DNA of 64,000 nucleotides, taken from Caecitellus pseudoparvulus. Lineage: Eukaryota; Bigyra: Bicosoecida. The stretch lies in contig CBFFRQ010000052.1 of the NCBI GenBank assembly GCA_965644315.1, positions 186,001 through 250,000 on the forward strand, read 5' to 3'. The translations under genes and the position numbers were made by a program. Of this stretch, positions 1 through 10,530 are shown piece by piece. Position 1 is the first letter of the stretch, and every line of letters begins with the position of its first letter. A model generated the notes under the pieces. That model was not told the origin of the DNA, searched no databases, and saw only the letters and a program-made list of their open reading frames with translations.

Positions 1-704
1 TGCGTTGCATCGACAAGGCTTGGGCCATGTCAAGCCGTTTCCAGCACAACTCAGTGCGTCGAACTGGTGCTTCCTGCCACCCTCCCGCTGAGAGGGTCTG
101 GGTGCGGGCGCTGCCTCCAACCCACACTCCTCTCTATCACCGTCTGGCAGCAGCAAACGAGGACTGCCCCGCTCACTGCGGCAAGGCAGTGTGCCCTAGC
201 TCCCCTGGCTCGCGCTTTCGATCTGAGCGCCGATCGCGGGGTGCCTCGGCTCGTCACCAGAGCACGCTGTGCAGCATGAGTGGAACCTTCCCAGAAAGTG
301 GACATAGCTGTTATCGGGCGCCTGGGGGATTTATGGTTTGCCCAACTTTCACTTCTGGGCGGGGAGGCTGAGTTGCGGAAATTGCTGCCACTTCCAACCT
401 TTACCATTCATACAACCCGGCCCACAATGAGGCCTTGGAGCGTCCTGCCGTGGTGCGGATGAAAGCAGCTCCATCAATGTTGAAAGGGCATCTTTTCATG
501 CCAAGGTGCCGCGCCCATAGGGTTTGGGTTGCCCGGCAGTGGGAAAGGCAGTGCACAGCATTGGCCTGCCGCCAGGCGCTTGCAATGCTGTACGACACAC
601 TACTTTCCACACAACTTCAAAGCGACCCTCCAGATCCCCTTTGACGTGGCTGCTTCTGCCTCGTTCCCCAGTGTTCCCCGAGGGTGCTCTTCCCGACACA
701 CACC
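1..704. other. Left-edge region without a recognised gene
   Basis: No reading frame in this stretch shows a recognisable domain, and the open frames on both strands overlap each other in the way expected of chance ORFs in GC-rich DNA. It is less GC-biased than the genes to its right. It probably holds the promoter and 5' leader of the aconitase gene and perhaps the end of a transcript from outside the window. I saw no tRNA, rRNA or repeat in it. Confidence 0.4.
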
Positions 705-3312
705 ATGCTGGCGTCTCGTGCCTCTGCCGCGGCTGCGGTGCGTGCCTCAGCCTTTCTGCGGGCGCCCCGCTGCGTGCTCGCGTCACGCCTCTCAGGGCAC
801 ATATGTGATGCATGTTGTCGCTCCGCTTCGCCCCCTGCGCAGGCCCTGTCCCGTGGCGCTCGGTGAGTGCTGCGCCGCGCGCGGGCACAGCGTATTGCTG
901 CAGTGCCGGCGGGAATACCATGCACTGCACCCGCACACGCCGCCCCCGCCCCCGTGCAGGTCCATGTCTGCCACCCCTCTGTCAGTGCTGGACCCAGCTG
1001 GCAGCCCCACCATCGAGGCGACGTACAAGTCCATGGCTGACAAGCTGGAGGTGCGTGTCGTCTGCGCCGGCGGCAATTGACGTGGCACGGCTCACCCTGC
1101 CCCACGCCTCTCGCGCTCTCTGCCTGTGCAGGTGGTGCGCAAGAACCTGAACCGCCCCCTGACCCTGAGCGAGAAGATCGTGTACGGCCATCTGGATGAC
1201 GCCGAGCAGGTGCCCGTGCGCGGCGAGACGTACTTGAAGCTGCGCCCAGACCGCGTGGCCATGCAGGATGCCACTGCGCAGATGGCTGTGCTGCAGTTCA
1301 TCAGCTCCGGCCTGCCCAAGGTGGCTGTGCCCTCCACCATCCACTGTGATCACTTGATCGCCGCCGAGAAGGGCTCCTCCGCCGACCTCGCCGCTGCCTC
1401 CGAGGCCAACAAGGAGGTGTACGACTTCCTGTCCACCGCCGGCGCCAAGTTCGGCATCGGCTTCTGGAAGCCCGGCTCCGGCATCATCCACCAGATCGTC
1501 CTGGAGAACTACGCCTTCCCCGGCGGCCTCATGATCGGCACGGACTCCCACACGCCCAACGCGGGCGGCCTGGGCATGTGCGCCGTGGGTGTCGGCGGTG
1601 CCGATGCCGTGGACGTCATGGCCGGCCTGCCCTGGGAGCTCAAGGCCCCCAAGGTCATCGGCGTGAACCTCACCGGCAAGCTGTCTGGCTGGACCTCCGC
1701 CAAGGACGTCATCCTCAAGGTTGCCGACGTGCTGACCGTGAAGGGTGGCACCGGCGCCATCGTCGAGTACTTCGGCGAGGGCGTGGAGTCCATCTCCTGC
1801 ACTGGCATGGGCACCATCTGCAACATGGGTGCTGAGATCGGCGCCACCTGCTCCACCTTCCCCTACACTGCCAGCATGGCTGACTACCTGAAGGCCACCA
1901 AGCGCGCCGACATCGCCAACGCCGCTGACACGTACAAGGACATGCTGGCACCTGATGCCGGCGCCGAGTACGACCAGATCATCGAGATCAACCTGTCTGA
2001 GCTGCAGCCCCACGCCAACGGCCCCATGACGCCCGACCTGGGGCACCAGATCGACACCCTCGGCGAGGCTGCCAAGTCCAACGGCTGGCCCGTGGAGCTG
2101 TCCGCCGGCCTCATCGGCTCCTGCACCAACTCCTCCTACGAGGACATGGCCCGCTGCGCCGCCCTGGCGCGCCAGGCCCTGGACGCCGGCCTCAAGGCCA
2201 AGGTGCCCTTCTTCATCACGCCCGGCTCAGAGCAGATCCGCGCCACCATTGAGCGGGACGGCTTCATCAAGACCTTCGAGGAGGCGGGTGGCACCGTCCT
2301 GGCCAACGCCTGCGGCCCCTGCATCGGGCAGTGGAACCGCACGGACGGCACCGCTGACACCGCCAACTCCATCGTCACCTCCTACAACCGCAACTTCGCC
2401 AAGCGCAACGACGGCAACCCCGGCACCCACGCCTTCGTGACGTCCCCTGAGCTCGTCACGGCCCTGTCCTTCGCAGGCACCCTGGCTTTCGACCCCCGCA
2501 CCGACTCCATCAAGACCCCCGATGGCAGCGACTTTGCCTTCAAGGAGCCCACTGGGGACCAGCTGCCCACCAAGGGGTACGACCCCGGTCAGGAGACGTT
2601 CCAGGCGCCCCCCGCCGACGGCGCGGCAGTGGAGGTGGCTGTGAAGCCCACCTCAGACCGCCTGCAGCTGCTGGAGCCGTTCAAGGCGTGGGACGGCAAG
2701 GACTACACTGGCATGCCCGTGCTGATCAAGGCTGCCGGCAAGTGCACGACGGACCACATCTCCATGGCTGGCCCCTGGCTGAAGTACCGCGGGCACCTGC
2801 AGAACATCTCCAACAACATGCTCATCGGCGCCGTGAACGCCGAGACCGGTGAGACCAACAAGGTGCAGAACATCAAGACTGGCGAGTGGGACAAGGTGCC
2901 GGCAGTGGCTGCCCAGTACCGTGACGCCGGCATCGACTGGGTCGTCATCGGCGACGAGAACTACGGCGAGGGCTCCTCCCGCGAGCACGCCGCGCTGGAG
3001 CCCCGGTACCTGGGCGGCAAGGCCGTTATCGTCCGCTCCTTCGCCCGCATCCACGAGACCAACCTGAAGAAGCAGGGCATGCTGCCCCTCACCTTCGCCG
3101 ACCCCGCTGACTACGACCGCATCACCGGGCACGACCACGTGGACATCCTGGGCCTGGCTGAGCTGGCGCCCGGCAAGCCCGTCACCATGAAGGTCACGCC
3201 TGCCTCTGGCGACGCCGCCTTCGAGGTCACCCTCAACCACACCTTCAACGAGGAGCAGATCCAGTGGTTCAAGGCCGGCTCCGCCCTGAACTTCATGAAG
3301 CAGTCTCTGTAA
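705..3312 (+). CDS. ACO2: Aconitate hydratase, mitochondrial
   Basis: Catalyses citrate to isocitrate in the TCA cycle, using a [4Fe-4S] cluster. Exons are 705-862, 960-1050 and 1132-3312, giving 809 residues; GTGAGT and GTGCGT donors and GCAG acceptors close in phase. The first about 50 residues are rich in Ala, Arg and Ser with almost no acids, as in a mitochondrial presequence. The cluster cysteines are visible as IGSCTNSS (Cys414) and ANACGPCIG (Cys477 and Cys480). The mature part begins with the conserved [19 protein letters not shown] block, and the C-terminal swivel domain has GSSREHAA. The length and these blocks fit the mitochondrial-type aconitase of animals and fungi rather than the longer IRP1-like enzyme of land plants. 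The codon pattern is strongly C-ending, consistent with high expression. An AATGCA element lies 7 bases past the stop. Confidence 0.95.
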
Positions 3313-3318
3313 GTGGAC

Positions 3319-3324
3319 AATGCA
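3319..3324 (+). terminator. Candidate 3'-end element AATGCA (aconitase)
   Basis: AATGCA starts 7 bases after the aconitase stop codon, and a second copy lies at 3388-3393. The same hexamer recurs after most stop codons in the window, so I read it as a likely 3'-processing signal. Confidence 0.4.
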
Positions 3325-3526
3325 CCACAGGTGTTGCCGTACGTGAGGTCTGGGCCTGACCCCCCCCTGCACCCCCACGGACCACGCAATGCAAGGGCTG
3401 CCGGACAACGGATCATGTCCAGCACAACACTTAAACAACCACAACCCCAGCCCGCCTTCGCGTCCAAGGCGGAGCGTGCAGAAGAGGTGTTCTGTGTGAG
3501 CTGGTCTGCCGCACGTGTGCTCTTCG

Positions 3527-3534
3527 TGACGTCA
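3527..3534 (+). promoter_or_regulatory. CRE-like palindrome TGACGTCA before the ABC transporter start
   Basis: A perfect TGACGTCA palindrome, the binding site typical of bZIP/CREB/ATF factors, ends two bases before the ATG at 3537. Position so close to the start codon means it may lie in the 5' leader rather than upstream of the transcription start. Another copy occurs inside an intron at about 17424, so chance cannot be excluded. Confidence 0.3.
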
Positions 3535-3536
3535 CC

Positions 3537-6500
3537 ATGTCTTCAACTGAAGGCGGCACAGCGCCGGCCCTGAAGCGACTGGACAGCGAAACAATCCGGC
3601 TTGAACATGGATACGAGCAGCTCTTGTTGAGCATGAAGGGCCTGCTCCCAGAGCAGCCAGACGTGTCGGTGTGTGCGGCTCGGAAATGCGCGGATGCGGA
3701 AGGCTGCGGAACTTGAACCATTCCGCAAAATTCCCGACCCTACCACAGGTGCACTACGAGGGCCTGCGGTACGACGTCGACGTGCCCAAGGTCCAGTATG
3801 ATGTTCCGAACGTTGCATCCGAGTGTGGCAACTGCCTGGGTGGCATTGCCCGTGGTGTGGCGTGCCAGAAGCCGCCTCATACGTCGTTCCCCGTCCTAGA
3901 CGGCGTGGACGGAGCTCTGCGGCCTGGCACCATGTCCCTCGTCTTGGCCCCACCTGGACACGGCAAGTCAGCCCTTCTGCAAGCTCTGGCAGGAAAAATC
4001 GACTCCTCTGCTCTGGAGGGAGAGGTGAGTGCGCGCTTGTAGGCCCTGTGGCTGCTGCAGCCGCGCCACACTCCGCGTAATTCCCCGCTCTCGTCGAGTG
4101 CTTGCTCGTGGCACCTGCCCACCCCCGCTGCCCGCCCAGATCACGTACTCCAAACAAGCGCACACTGCCCTGGATGCCAGTCTCCCGAAGCTCGTCGCGT
4201 ACATGCCTCAGGTGGACAACCACATGGCGCTGCTGACTGTGCGGGAGACGTTCGAGTTCGCGCTTCGCAACGCCGTGGTGGACAAGCTGGCTGCCCTGGA
4301 GAGCCCCGAGCTGGTGAAGGCCATGCAGCGACGCGTGGAGACCATCATCAACCTGCTGTCGCTGGAAGAGTGTGCCGACACTGTCGTGGGCAACGACCTC
4401 ATCCGCGGCGTGTCAGGCGGCCAGCGCAAGCGCGTCACGGTGGGGGAAGTCCTCATCACCAACGCCCGCGTCATGCTGCTGGACGAGTTCAGCACTGGCC
4501 TGGACACCTCCACCACCTTTGACATCACCAACGCCCTGCGCCAGTGGACGCGGCACATGGGCGGCGTCTTGGGCGCCGCACTGCTGCAGCCGCCACCTGA
4601 GGTGTACGCGCTGTTCGACGACGTCATCCTCATGCGAGAAGGCTCGGTGGTGTACCACGGCCCCCGCGACCGTGTCGTCGCGTACTTCCAGGCTGCAGGC
4701 TGGGTCTTGCCTGCCGGCGTGGACGAGGCTGACTGGCTGGTGGAGATGCTGACCGACCCGCCCGCCATGTGGGCCAAGCAGAACGCAGCTCCTGACAGTG
4801 ACTCCACGGACGGTGACTCCTCCGCTGGGTCTGCCGCAGAAGGCGCCGATGACGTGCGGGGCGCTGAGCCCACTGGCACTGGCACGGCCGCTGCCACGGA
4901 GCCTGCAGCCGTCGATGGTCCTGTGCCCCCCCTGTCCACGGCAGACATGGTGGCTGCCTGGAAGGCGTCCCCCGTCTTCCAGCACCTGCAGTCGGCTCTG
5001 CAAGGCACCACGGGAACGGGCGTGACTGAAGCCAGCGCTGCTGCTCCTGAGCAGCAGCAAGAGGGGACAGAGGAGGTTGCTGCGGCGGGTGCGCAGGAAT
5101 CGGAGGATGGTGCCTCCCCTTCCCTGCACGACGGAGGGTGGGTGCAGGGGTATGTGGCACCCACGTTGAACCTCGCCTCCAACTTCGCTGTGGCCCAGTT
5201 CGGGACCGCCAGCAGCCAGAGCTGGTTCCAGCACACGTGGCTGAACCTGCAGCGCCAGGCTCGCCTGCTGCTGCGCAACCCCATCTTCCTGGGCGCCAAG
5301 GTCATGCAGCACGTCATGCTGGGCCTCATCCTAGGCTCCCTCTTTTACGACCTGGAGCTGCAGGCCATCAACACCAAGATTGGCTGCCTGGTGTTCGGCC
5401 TCATCCACCTCTCCTTCTCCAACTTCGTCGGCATCCCGTGGGCGTTGGAGACGCGTGACGTCATCCAGAAGCAGGTTCGCCTGGGCTTCTACCCCACTTC
5501 CTCCTTCACCGTCTCCTCCATGCTCATGAACATCCCCGTGGCGTTCCTGGAAAGCCTCATCCTGGGCTCCTTCCTGTACTGGATGCCGGGCTTTGCCGAC
5601 GACGGGGAGCGCTTCATGGTCTTCATCGCCTTGCTGTTCGTGCAAGACATGGTCATGGCCAACGTCTTCAACCTCCTCGCGTACGTGTCCCCCGACATGG
5701 AGGCGGCACAAGCTGGGGCGGGGCCGGCCGTGGGCGTCCTGGTGCTGTTCGCGGGTTTCCTGAACACTCGCTCCTCCATCCCCGACTTCATGATCTGGCT
5801 GTACTGGATTTCCCCCTTCTCCTGGACAACGCGTGCCGCCGCGCTGAACGAGTTCCTGGACGAAAAGTACTCTGCCATCGTCCCTGGCACAGGCAAGAAG
5901 CTTGGCATCGTGCTCATGGAGCAGTTCGAGATTCAGACCGACGAGGCATGGATTGTGTACGGCTTCCTGTACCTGCTGGCACTGTTCCTCATGTCCAGCT
6001 TCGTCACGAACCTCGCCCTCAGCAACATCCGTTACGACGTTGCCATCGGCACATCTCGCCAGGAGGACGAGCCGGTAGCTGCCACCACTGGCGACTCGGC
6101 CAGCACCGCAGTGCCCTTCCCCAAAGCCAGTCTTGCGTTCCACAACCTCGGCTACACCGTCAAGCTCAAGGATGGCACGGAGCGCGCCCTGCTGACCAAT
6201 GTCAACGGCTACGTCGCCGAGGGCTCTTGCACCGCGCTCTGCGGCGTGTCGGGGGCTGGCAAGTCCACTCTGCTGGATGTCATCGCGGGGCGCAAGACGG
6301 CGGGGAAGCAGACAGGGCAAGTGTTTGTGAATGGGCAGGTGCAAGACCCCCGCACCTTCGCCCGCATCACGGCGTATGTGGAGCAGCAGGACCTGCACAT
6401 GCCCTACACGACCGTGCTGGAGGCGGTGCAGTTCGCAGCAGACCTGCGCCTGGACCCCGTCACAGTGGACGCTGCCACCCGGGCGGCCATCGTGACAGAA

Positions 6501-8138
6501 GTCATGACCATCATGGAGCTGAACCCCCTGGCAGACCGCATCGTGGGGGAGGCAGGCGCCCGCAACGCCCTGTCGCCCTCCCAGCGCAAGCTGCTGTCCA
6601 TCGCCATCGAGCTGGTGTCCCAGCCCTCCATCCTGTTCCTGGACGAGCCCACCAGCGGCCTGGACTCCCGCGCCGCAGCCAACGTCATGCGCGTCGTGCG
6701 CAACATCGCCAACACCGGCCGCACTGTCATCTGCACCATCCACCAGCCCAGCAAGGAGGTGTTCCTGTCCTCCTTCGATGCTATGCTGCTGCTGCAGCGG
6801 GGCGGCCGCACCGTGTACTTCGGCAGCCTGGGCCACGGCGGGCACCGCATGACCGACTACTTCACCACCTTCCCAGGCGTGCAGGCCATCAGCCCCGGTG
6901 ACAACCCCGCAACGTGGATGCTGGACGTCATCGGAGGCGGCACTGGTACCCTCACCACGGACGGTGCGACGGGCACGCCTGCAGTGGACGCCGAGTCGCA
7001 AGCCAAGGCGCCGGTGGACTTCGCAGATGCTTACGACGGATCCGAGCTGGCCAAGCACAACATGCGCAAGCTGGCTAAGTACGTGGCGGCTGCCGACATC
7101 ACGGCGCCCCCTGCCGCGGAGCCAGTGGCGAAGGAAGGTGCCGAGTCTGCGGCGGCGACCATGGCTGCCCCCACCATGACCGCCACTGGCAGCATCGCGC
7201 GGTCAAATTCCATCACGCTGGAACCACCCAGTGAGGAGTACGCCACGTCCTGGTGTGTGCAGTTCACCACCGTGCTGGGGCGCAAGTGGCGGTCTTACTG
7301 GCGCAACACTGCGTACAACCACACTCGCCTGGTCATCCACGTCATCCTGGGCCTCATCTTCGGCCTGGGGTACCAAGGCGTGCCCACAGACACCGTGGGC
7401 GGCGTCACCTCCAAGTTGTCCCTCATGTTCATGGCCACTGCCTTCACCGGCCTCATGAATTTCGGCACCAGCCTGCCTGTGCTAGCCAAGGAGCGCGCCG
7501 TCTTCTACCGCGAACGAGCAGCCAACATGTACCGCCCCGAAGCGTACGGCCTGTCCGTGCTGCTGTGTGAGCTGCCCTACGTCGCCGTCTTCAACGTCGT
7601 CATCACCACCTGCTACTACTGGCTGGCGGAGCTGGAGGCGGACGCCGGCGCCTACTTCTCCTACCTCCTCATGCACTTCGTCACCTCCTTCGCCCTGGTG
7701 TGCATGGGTGCCTTCCTGGCGGCGGCCTTCCCCGACGTGCAGACGGCGCAGATGGGGGGTAGCTTCCTGGTCACGCTGTTCTTCCTGCACGGCGGGGTGT
7801 TCAGCCCCTTCCCCAGCACGCCTGATGGCTGGGTGTGGTTCAGGTGGATTAACCCCATCGCGTACGCCGTGAACTCCCTGGGCTCGCTGCAGTTCTACTG
7901 TGATGTCAAGGCCACCCCCAATCCCAGCACTGGCACTGTGGACTTCAACTGCCCCACCATCGACTTCGTCACGCCCCAGGGCCAGATCACTGTGCCTGTC
8001 TGGACCTACCTCTCCAACACCTACGACCTGGACTATGACCGCCGCTTTGCCGATGTCGGCTACAATGCGCTCATCGCTGCGGTGCTGCTCTCGGCATTCC
8101 TCCTCTCCCTTCGCTTCATCTCCCACCTGAAGCGTTGA
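3537..8138 (+). CDS. Full-size ABCG (PDR-type) transporter
   Basis: ATP-driven efflux pump of the pleiotropic drug resistance type, with order NBD1-TMD1-NBD2-TMD2, expected in the plasma membrane. Exons are 3537-3668, 3749-4024 and 4140-8138, giving 1,468 residues, normal for the family. NBD1 has Walker A GHGKSA near residue 115, signature VSGGQRKR near 226 and Walker B VMLLDE near 247. NBD2 has Walker A SGAGKST near 838, the switch segment CTIHQPS and Walker B ILFLDEPTSGLD. Hydrophobic helices cluster at about 500-770 and 1190-1468. The NBD2 signature reads LSPSQRK, departing from LSGGQ, a degeneration usual in this family, where one ATP site is weak. A low-complexity Ala/Thr/Glu linker (about residues 350-490) separates NBD1 from the first membrane block. 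The substrate cannot be told from sequence. Confidence 0.93.
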
Positions 8139-8320
8139 CGAGCTGGACGCCACCCCCCCTGGAGGGAGTGGAGAGGTGGCACACTCCTCTCCTGCTCCCA
8201 CCAATTTCATGCATGCATGTTTCAAGTTGCCTGGACCCCTCCAATGCAATTTGTGCACTCCACCTTCCTGGGTCAGTCTGAATACCAACCTCGTGCCACG
8301 TGCCTGATCCGAGCAACTGC

Positions 8321-10299
8321 ATGGACGAGGGAGGGTTTTCCAGGGGCTGCGGAGGGGACGCCAAGGGCGGTCCAGAGGCGGCAGTCGTCCTGCATAGCCG
8401 CCCTCCGTGCCGGCGCCAGAAGGTGCGAACGCCAGGGCTGCCTCACTCACGCTGAGCTGCCAGGAACGACGCACGCACCCTTTCTCACCCAGGGTTTGCT
8501 TGCCGACGTGCTGCTGCGCAACGAAGCCATCAGCAAGGTGGCTCTGCTGAAGGGCACCAACACCCGCTTTAGAAAGAACCTGGGCAAGTGCGGGCTTGCT
8601 GCCAGTGACCTCTTCGGCGTGGCGCTGTCAGGTGGCCAGGCGTCCATGTGAGTTTCAGCCTGAAACTCCGGCAGGCACCGCTGCTGCCCCCGCACCACCC
8701 TGCCGTGGCGAGGCACAGGGCGCTGATCGCCTCATTGCGGAGCCATCGTTCGAAGAACAAGGGGGCATCTGCCCCTGAGCAGGTGCGTGTTCCTCCCGCT
8801 GGAGCCGGCACACGCTGGTGCTGTCAATGCGCTTGCTCCCCTGCCTGGCGCAGTTCATCGCTATGCACGTCGACTGCAGCCAGCTGCACAGCTTGTGGAG
8901 CCCCCATCTCACACCAGAAGAGGTGGCCACGGCCCACCTAGCATTTCACCAGGGCGTGCTGTGCGACATGCAGGCTAGGCTGGCTGTGCTGCCCCTGCAC
9001 ACCCTGTGGCAGGCGCAGTACTCGGCCACAGTGCTGGAGCCAGGCACACAGATGGAAGCCCCGGACTACAGCGGCAGCAGCCACGCCATTGCAGCGATGA
9101 ACGCCCTGTTTGATCGCTTGCCTGACTTGGACGCCAAGCAGGCGCTGCTGGAGCACTTGGTGTTGCTGGCTCTGCGGCGTGCTGCGGCCCAGCTGGGCTG
9201 CAGGCAGGTGTTGGTGGGGGACACCACCAACAGGTGTGCAGAGCGCGTGCTGAGCAGCGTGGCGCAGGGCAATGGGTACGGTGTGGGGCTGCAGGCTGCC
9301 CTGATGGACAACCGCTTTCACAGCTCGGGTTTTGGAGACGCCTCAGGCGACGCGGGTGTGCTGTTCGTGCGACCACTCGCAGATGCAGAGCAGAAGGAAG
9401 TGCAGCTGTTCTGCAGGTGGGCGGCTCCGTCCGCCATGCCCGCCGCTGCCTCTGTGCCGTACTTGTTCACCCCCACATTCTTCACCAAGGCCCCCCCCCG
9501 GTCCAGCGTGCGCCAGGCTGTGGCGTCCCTCGTGGCCATGCTGCAGGCCTCTTTCCCCTCCTCCGCCTTCAACGTCCTGCGCACAGTGAAGAAGCTAGCC
9601 AGGCCGGAAGGGCTCAGCCTGCCTGGAAAGGCCGATGTCAGGGCACGACGGGCGCGTGAGCGGCGGCGGGTGGCGGCTGTCTTGCAGGCGAGCCAAGGCA
9701 CACCCAGCGAAGCTGCTGCTGCTCCCACACCTGACGTGCCGGGTGACGCTGGCTCTACGACCCCTGCTGCTGCCCAGCCAGGCCTGTCAAACACCGCCTT
9801 CGTGCCATGCCCGCTGTGTGGCAACTTGCTCAATGGCGTGGAGCTCGCCAGGCTGCGTGGAACTCCCCGGGACCTGCGCAGTGCTCTGTGCTACGGCTGC
9901 CGCACGTGGTCCGAGGCGGGCGGCGCCAACCTGCCGCAGGACACTGCCGGGCTGCCCGTAGCCATGCTGCCCGATATCCTGCATGCAGTGCAGGCTGGGG
10001 AGTGGCTGCACTTGTCAGCAGAGCAGGCTGCAGCTGCGACGGCGGCCCAGATGCCCATGGCCACGGCCGAGTCCGCTGCCGAGCTGGCCAGGGCAGGCGC
10101 ACCTGCAACGCAAGAGTCTGAGCCGGTGCAGGCGCGGGCGGCTGAGCCCATGAGCAGGGCTGCCATGCGAGCTGCCATAGAGGCGTACATGTTGCTCCCT
10201 GAGGACGCAGAGGAGGGGGTGGGCGCTGACGAGGCGGGGCTGTCTGGCACTGCTCACGCCGGCATCAGCGCGGGGGCCACTGCAGGCGACCAGGAGTAG
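8321..10299 (+). CDS. CTU2: Cytoplasmic tRNA 2-thiolation protein 2
   Basis: Partner of CTU1 in thiolating the wobble uridine (s2U34) of Lys, Gln and Glu tRNAs, in the cytosol. Exon 1 (8321-8422) and exon 2 (from 8493) join in phase and carry the N-terminal Cys-containing segment and the start of the N-type ATP pyrophosphatase fold, ending with ALSGG. The long last exon holds the GDTTNRCAERVL block, the VRPL and LFTPTFF segments and a C-terminal zinc-knuckle-like CPLCGNLLNG...CYGC pair. The splice between exon 2 and the last exon is unresolved. The strongest donor (8648) does not give the right phase. A donor at 8637 joined to 8783 does, and would give an ALSG-ACSSR junction resembling the family's SGGPSS loop. 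The last about 90 residues are low complexity. Confidence 0.75.
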
Positions 10300-10319
10300 G
10301 GCAGGTGGGTGCCCCCGGA

Positions 10320-10325
10320 AATGCA
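10320..10325 (+). terminator. Candidate 3'-end element AATGCA (CTU2)
   Basis: AATGCA starts 21 bases past the CTU2 stop and extends into the longer palindromic run ATGCATGCA. It matches the element found after other genes here. Confidence 0.35.
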
Positions 10326-10530
10326 TGCACTTGCACAAACTCTTTCCTACAGCGCGCCAGGAGGCCCTGCTGCTTACACACGTGCCTCCTGCGCCGTGTC
10401 CTCGCCAACTCTGGCCGAGCGTGAAGTGCGGAACTTTCGCAGTGCACGCTTTGGCTTCCTGATCACGCCTGTGGCACCCCCGCGACGCCTGCAGGCGCCA
10501 CGCTGATCAAGCTTGGTAGTGGGCTTTGCC

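Noticed and set aside
67-1105. Several overlapping open frames on both strands at the left edge, up to 183 codons
   Set aside because: They overlap in all frames, carry no domain and extend into aconitase exons; typical chance ORFs of GC-rich DNA.
982-2046. 354-codon antisense frame opposite aconitase
   Set aside because: Mirror frame produced by strong third-position GC in the aconitase codons; Gly/His/Val-rich composition without motifs.
5331-7058. 575-codon antisense frame opposite the ABC transporter
   Set aside because: Same shadow effect; no start context, no domain, and the sense strand is a clear transporter.
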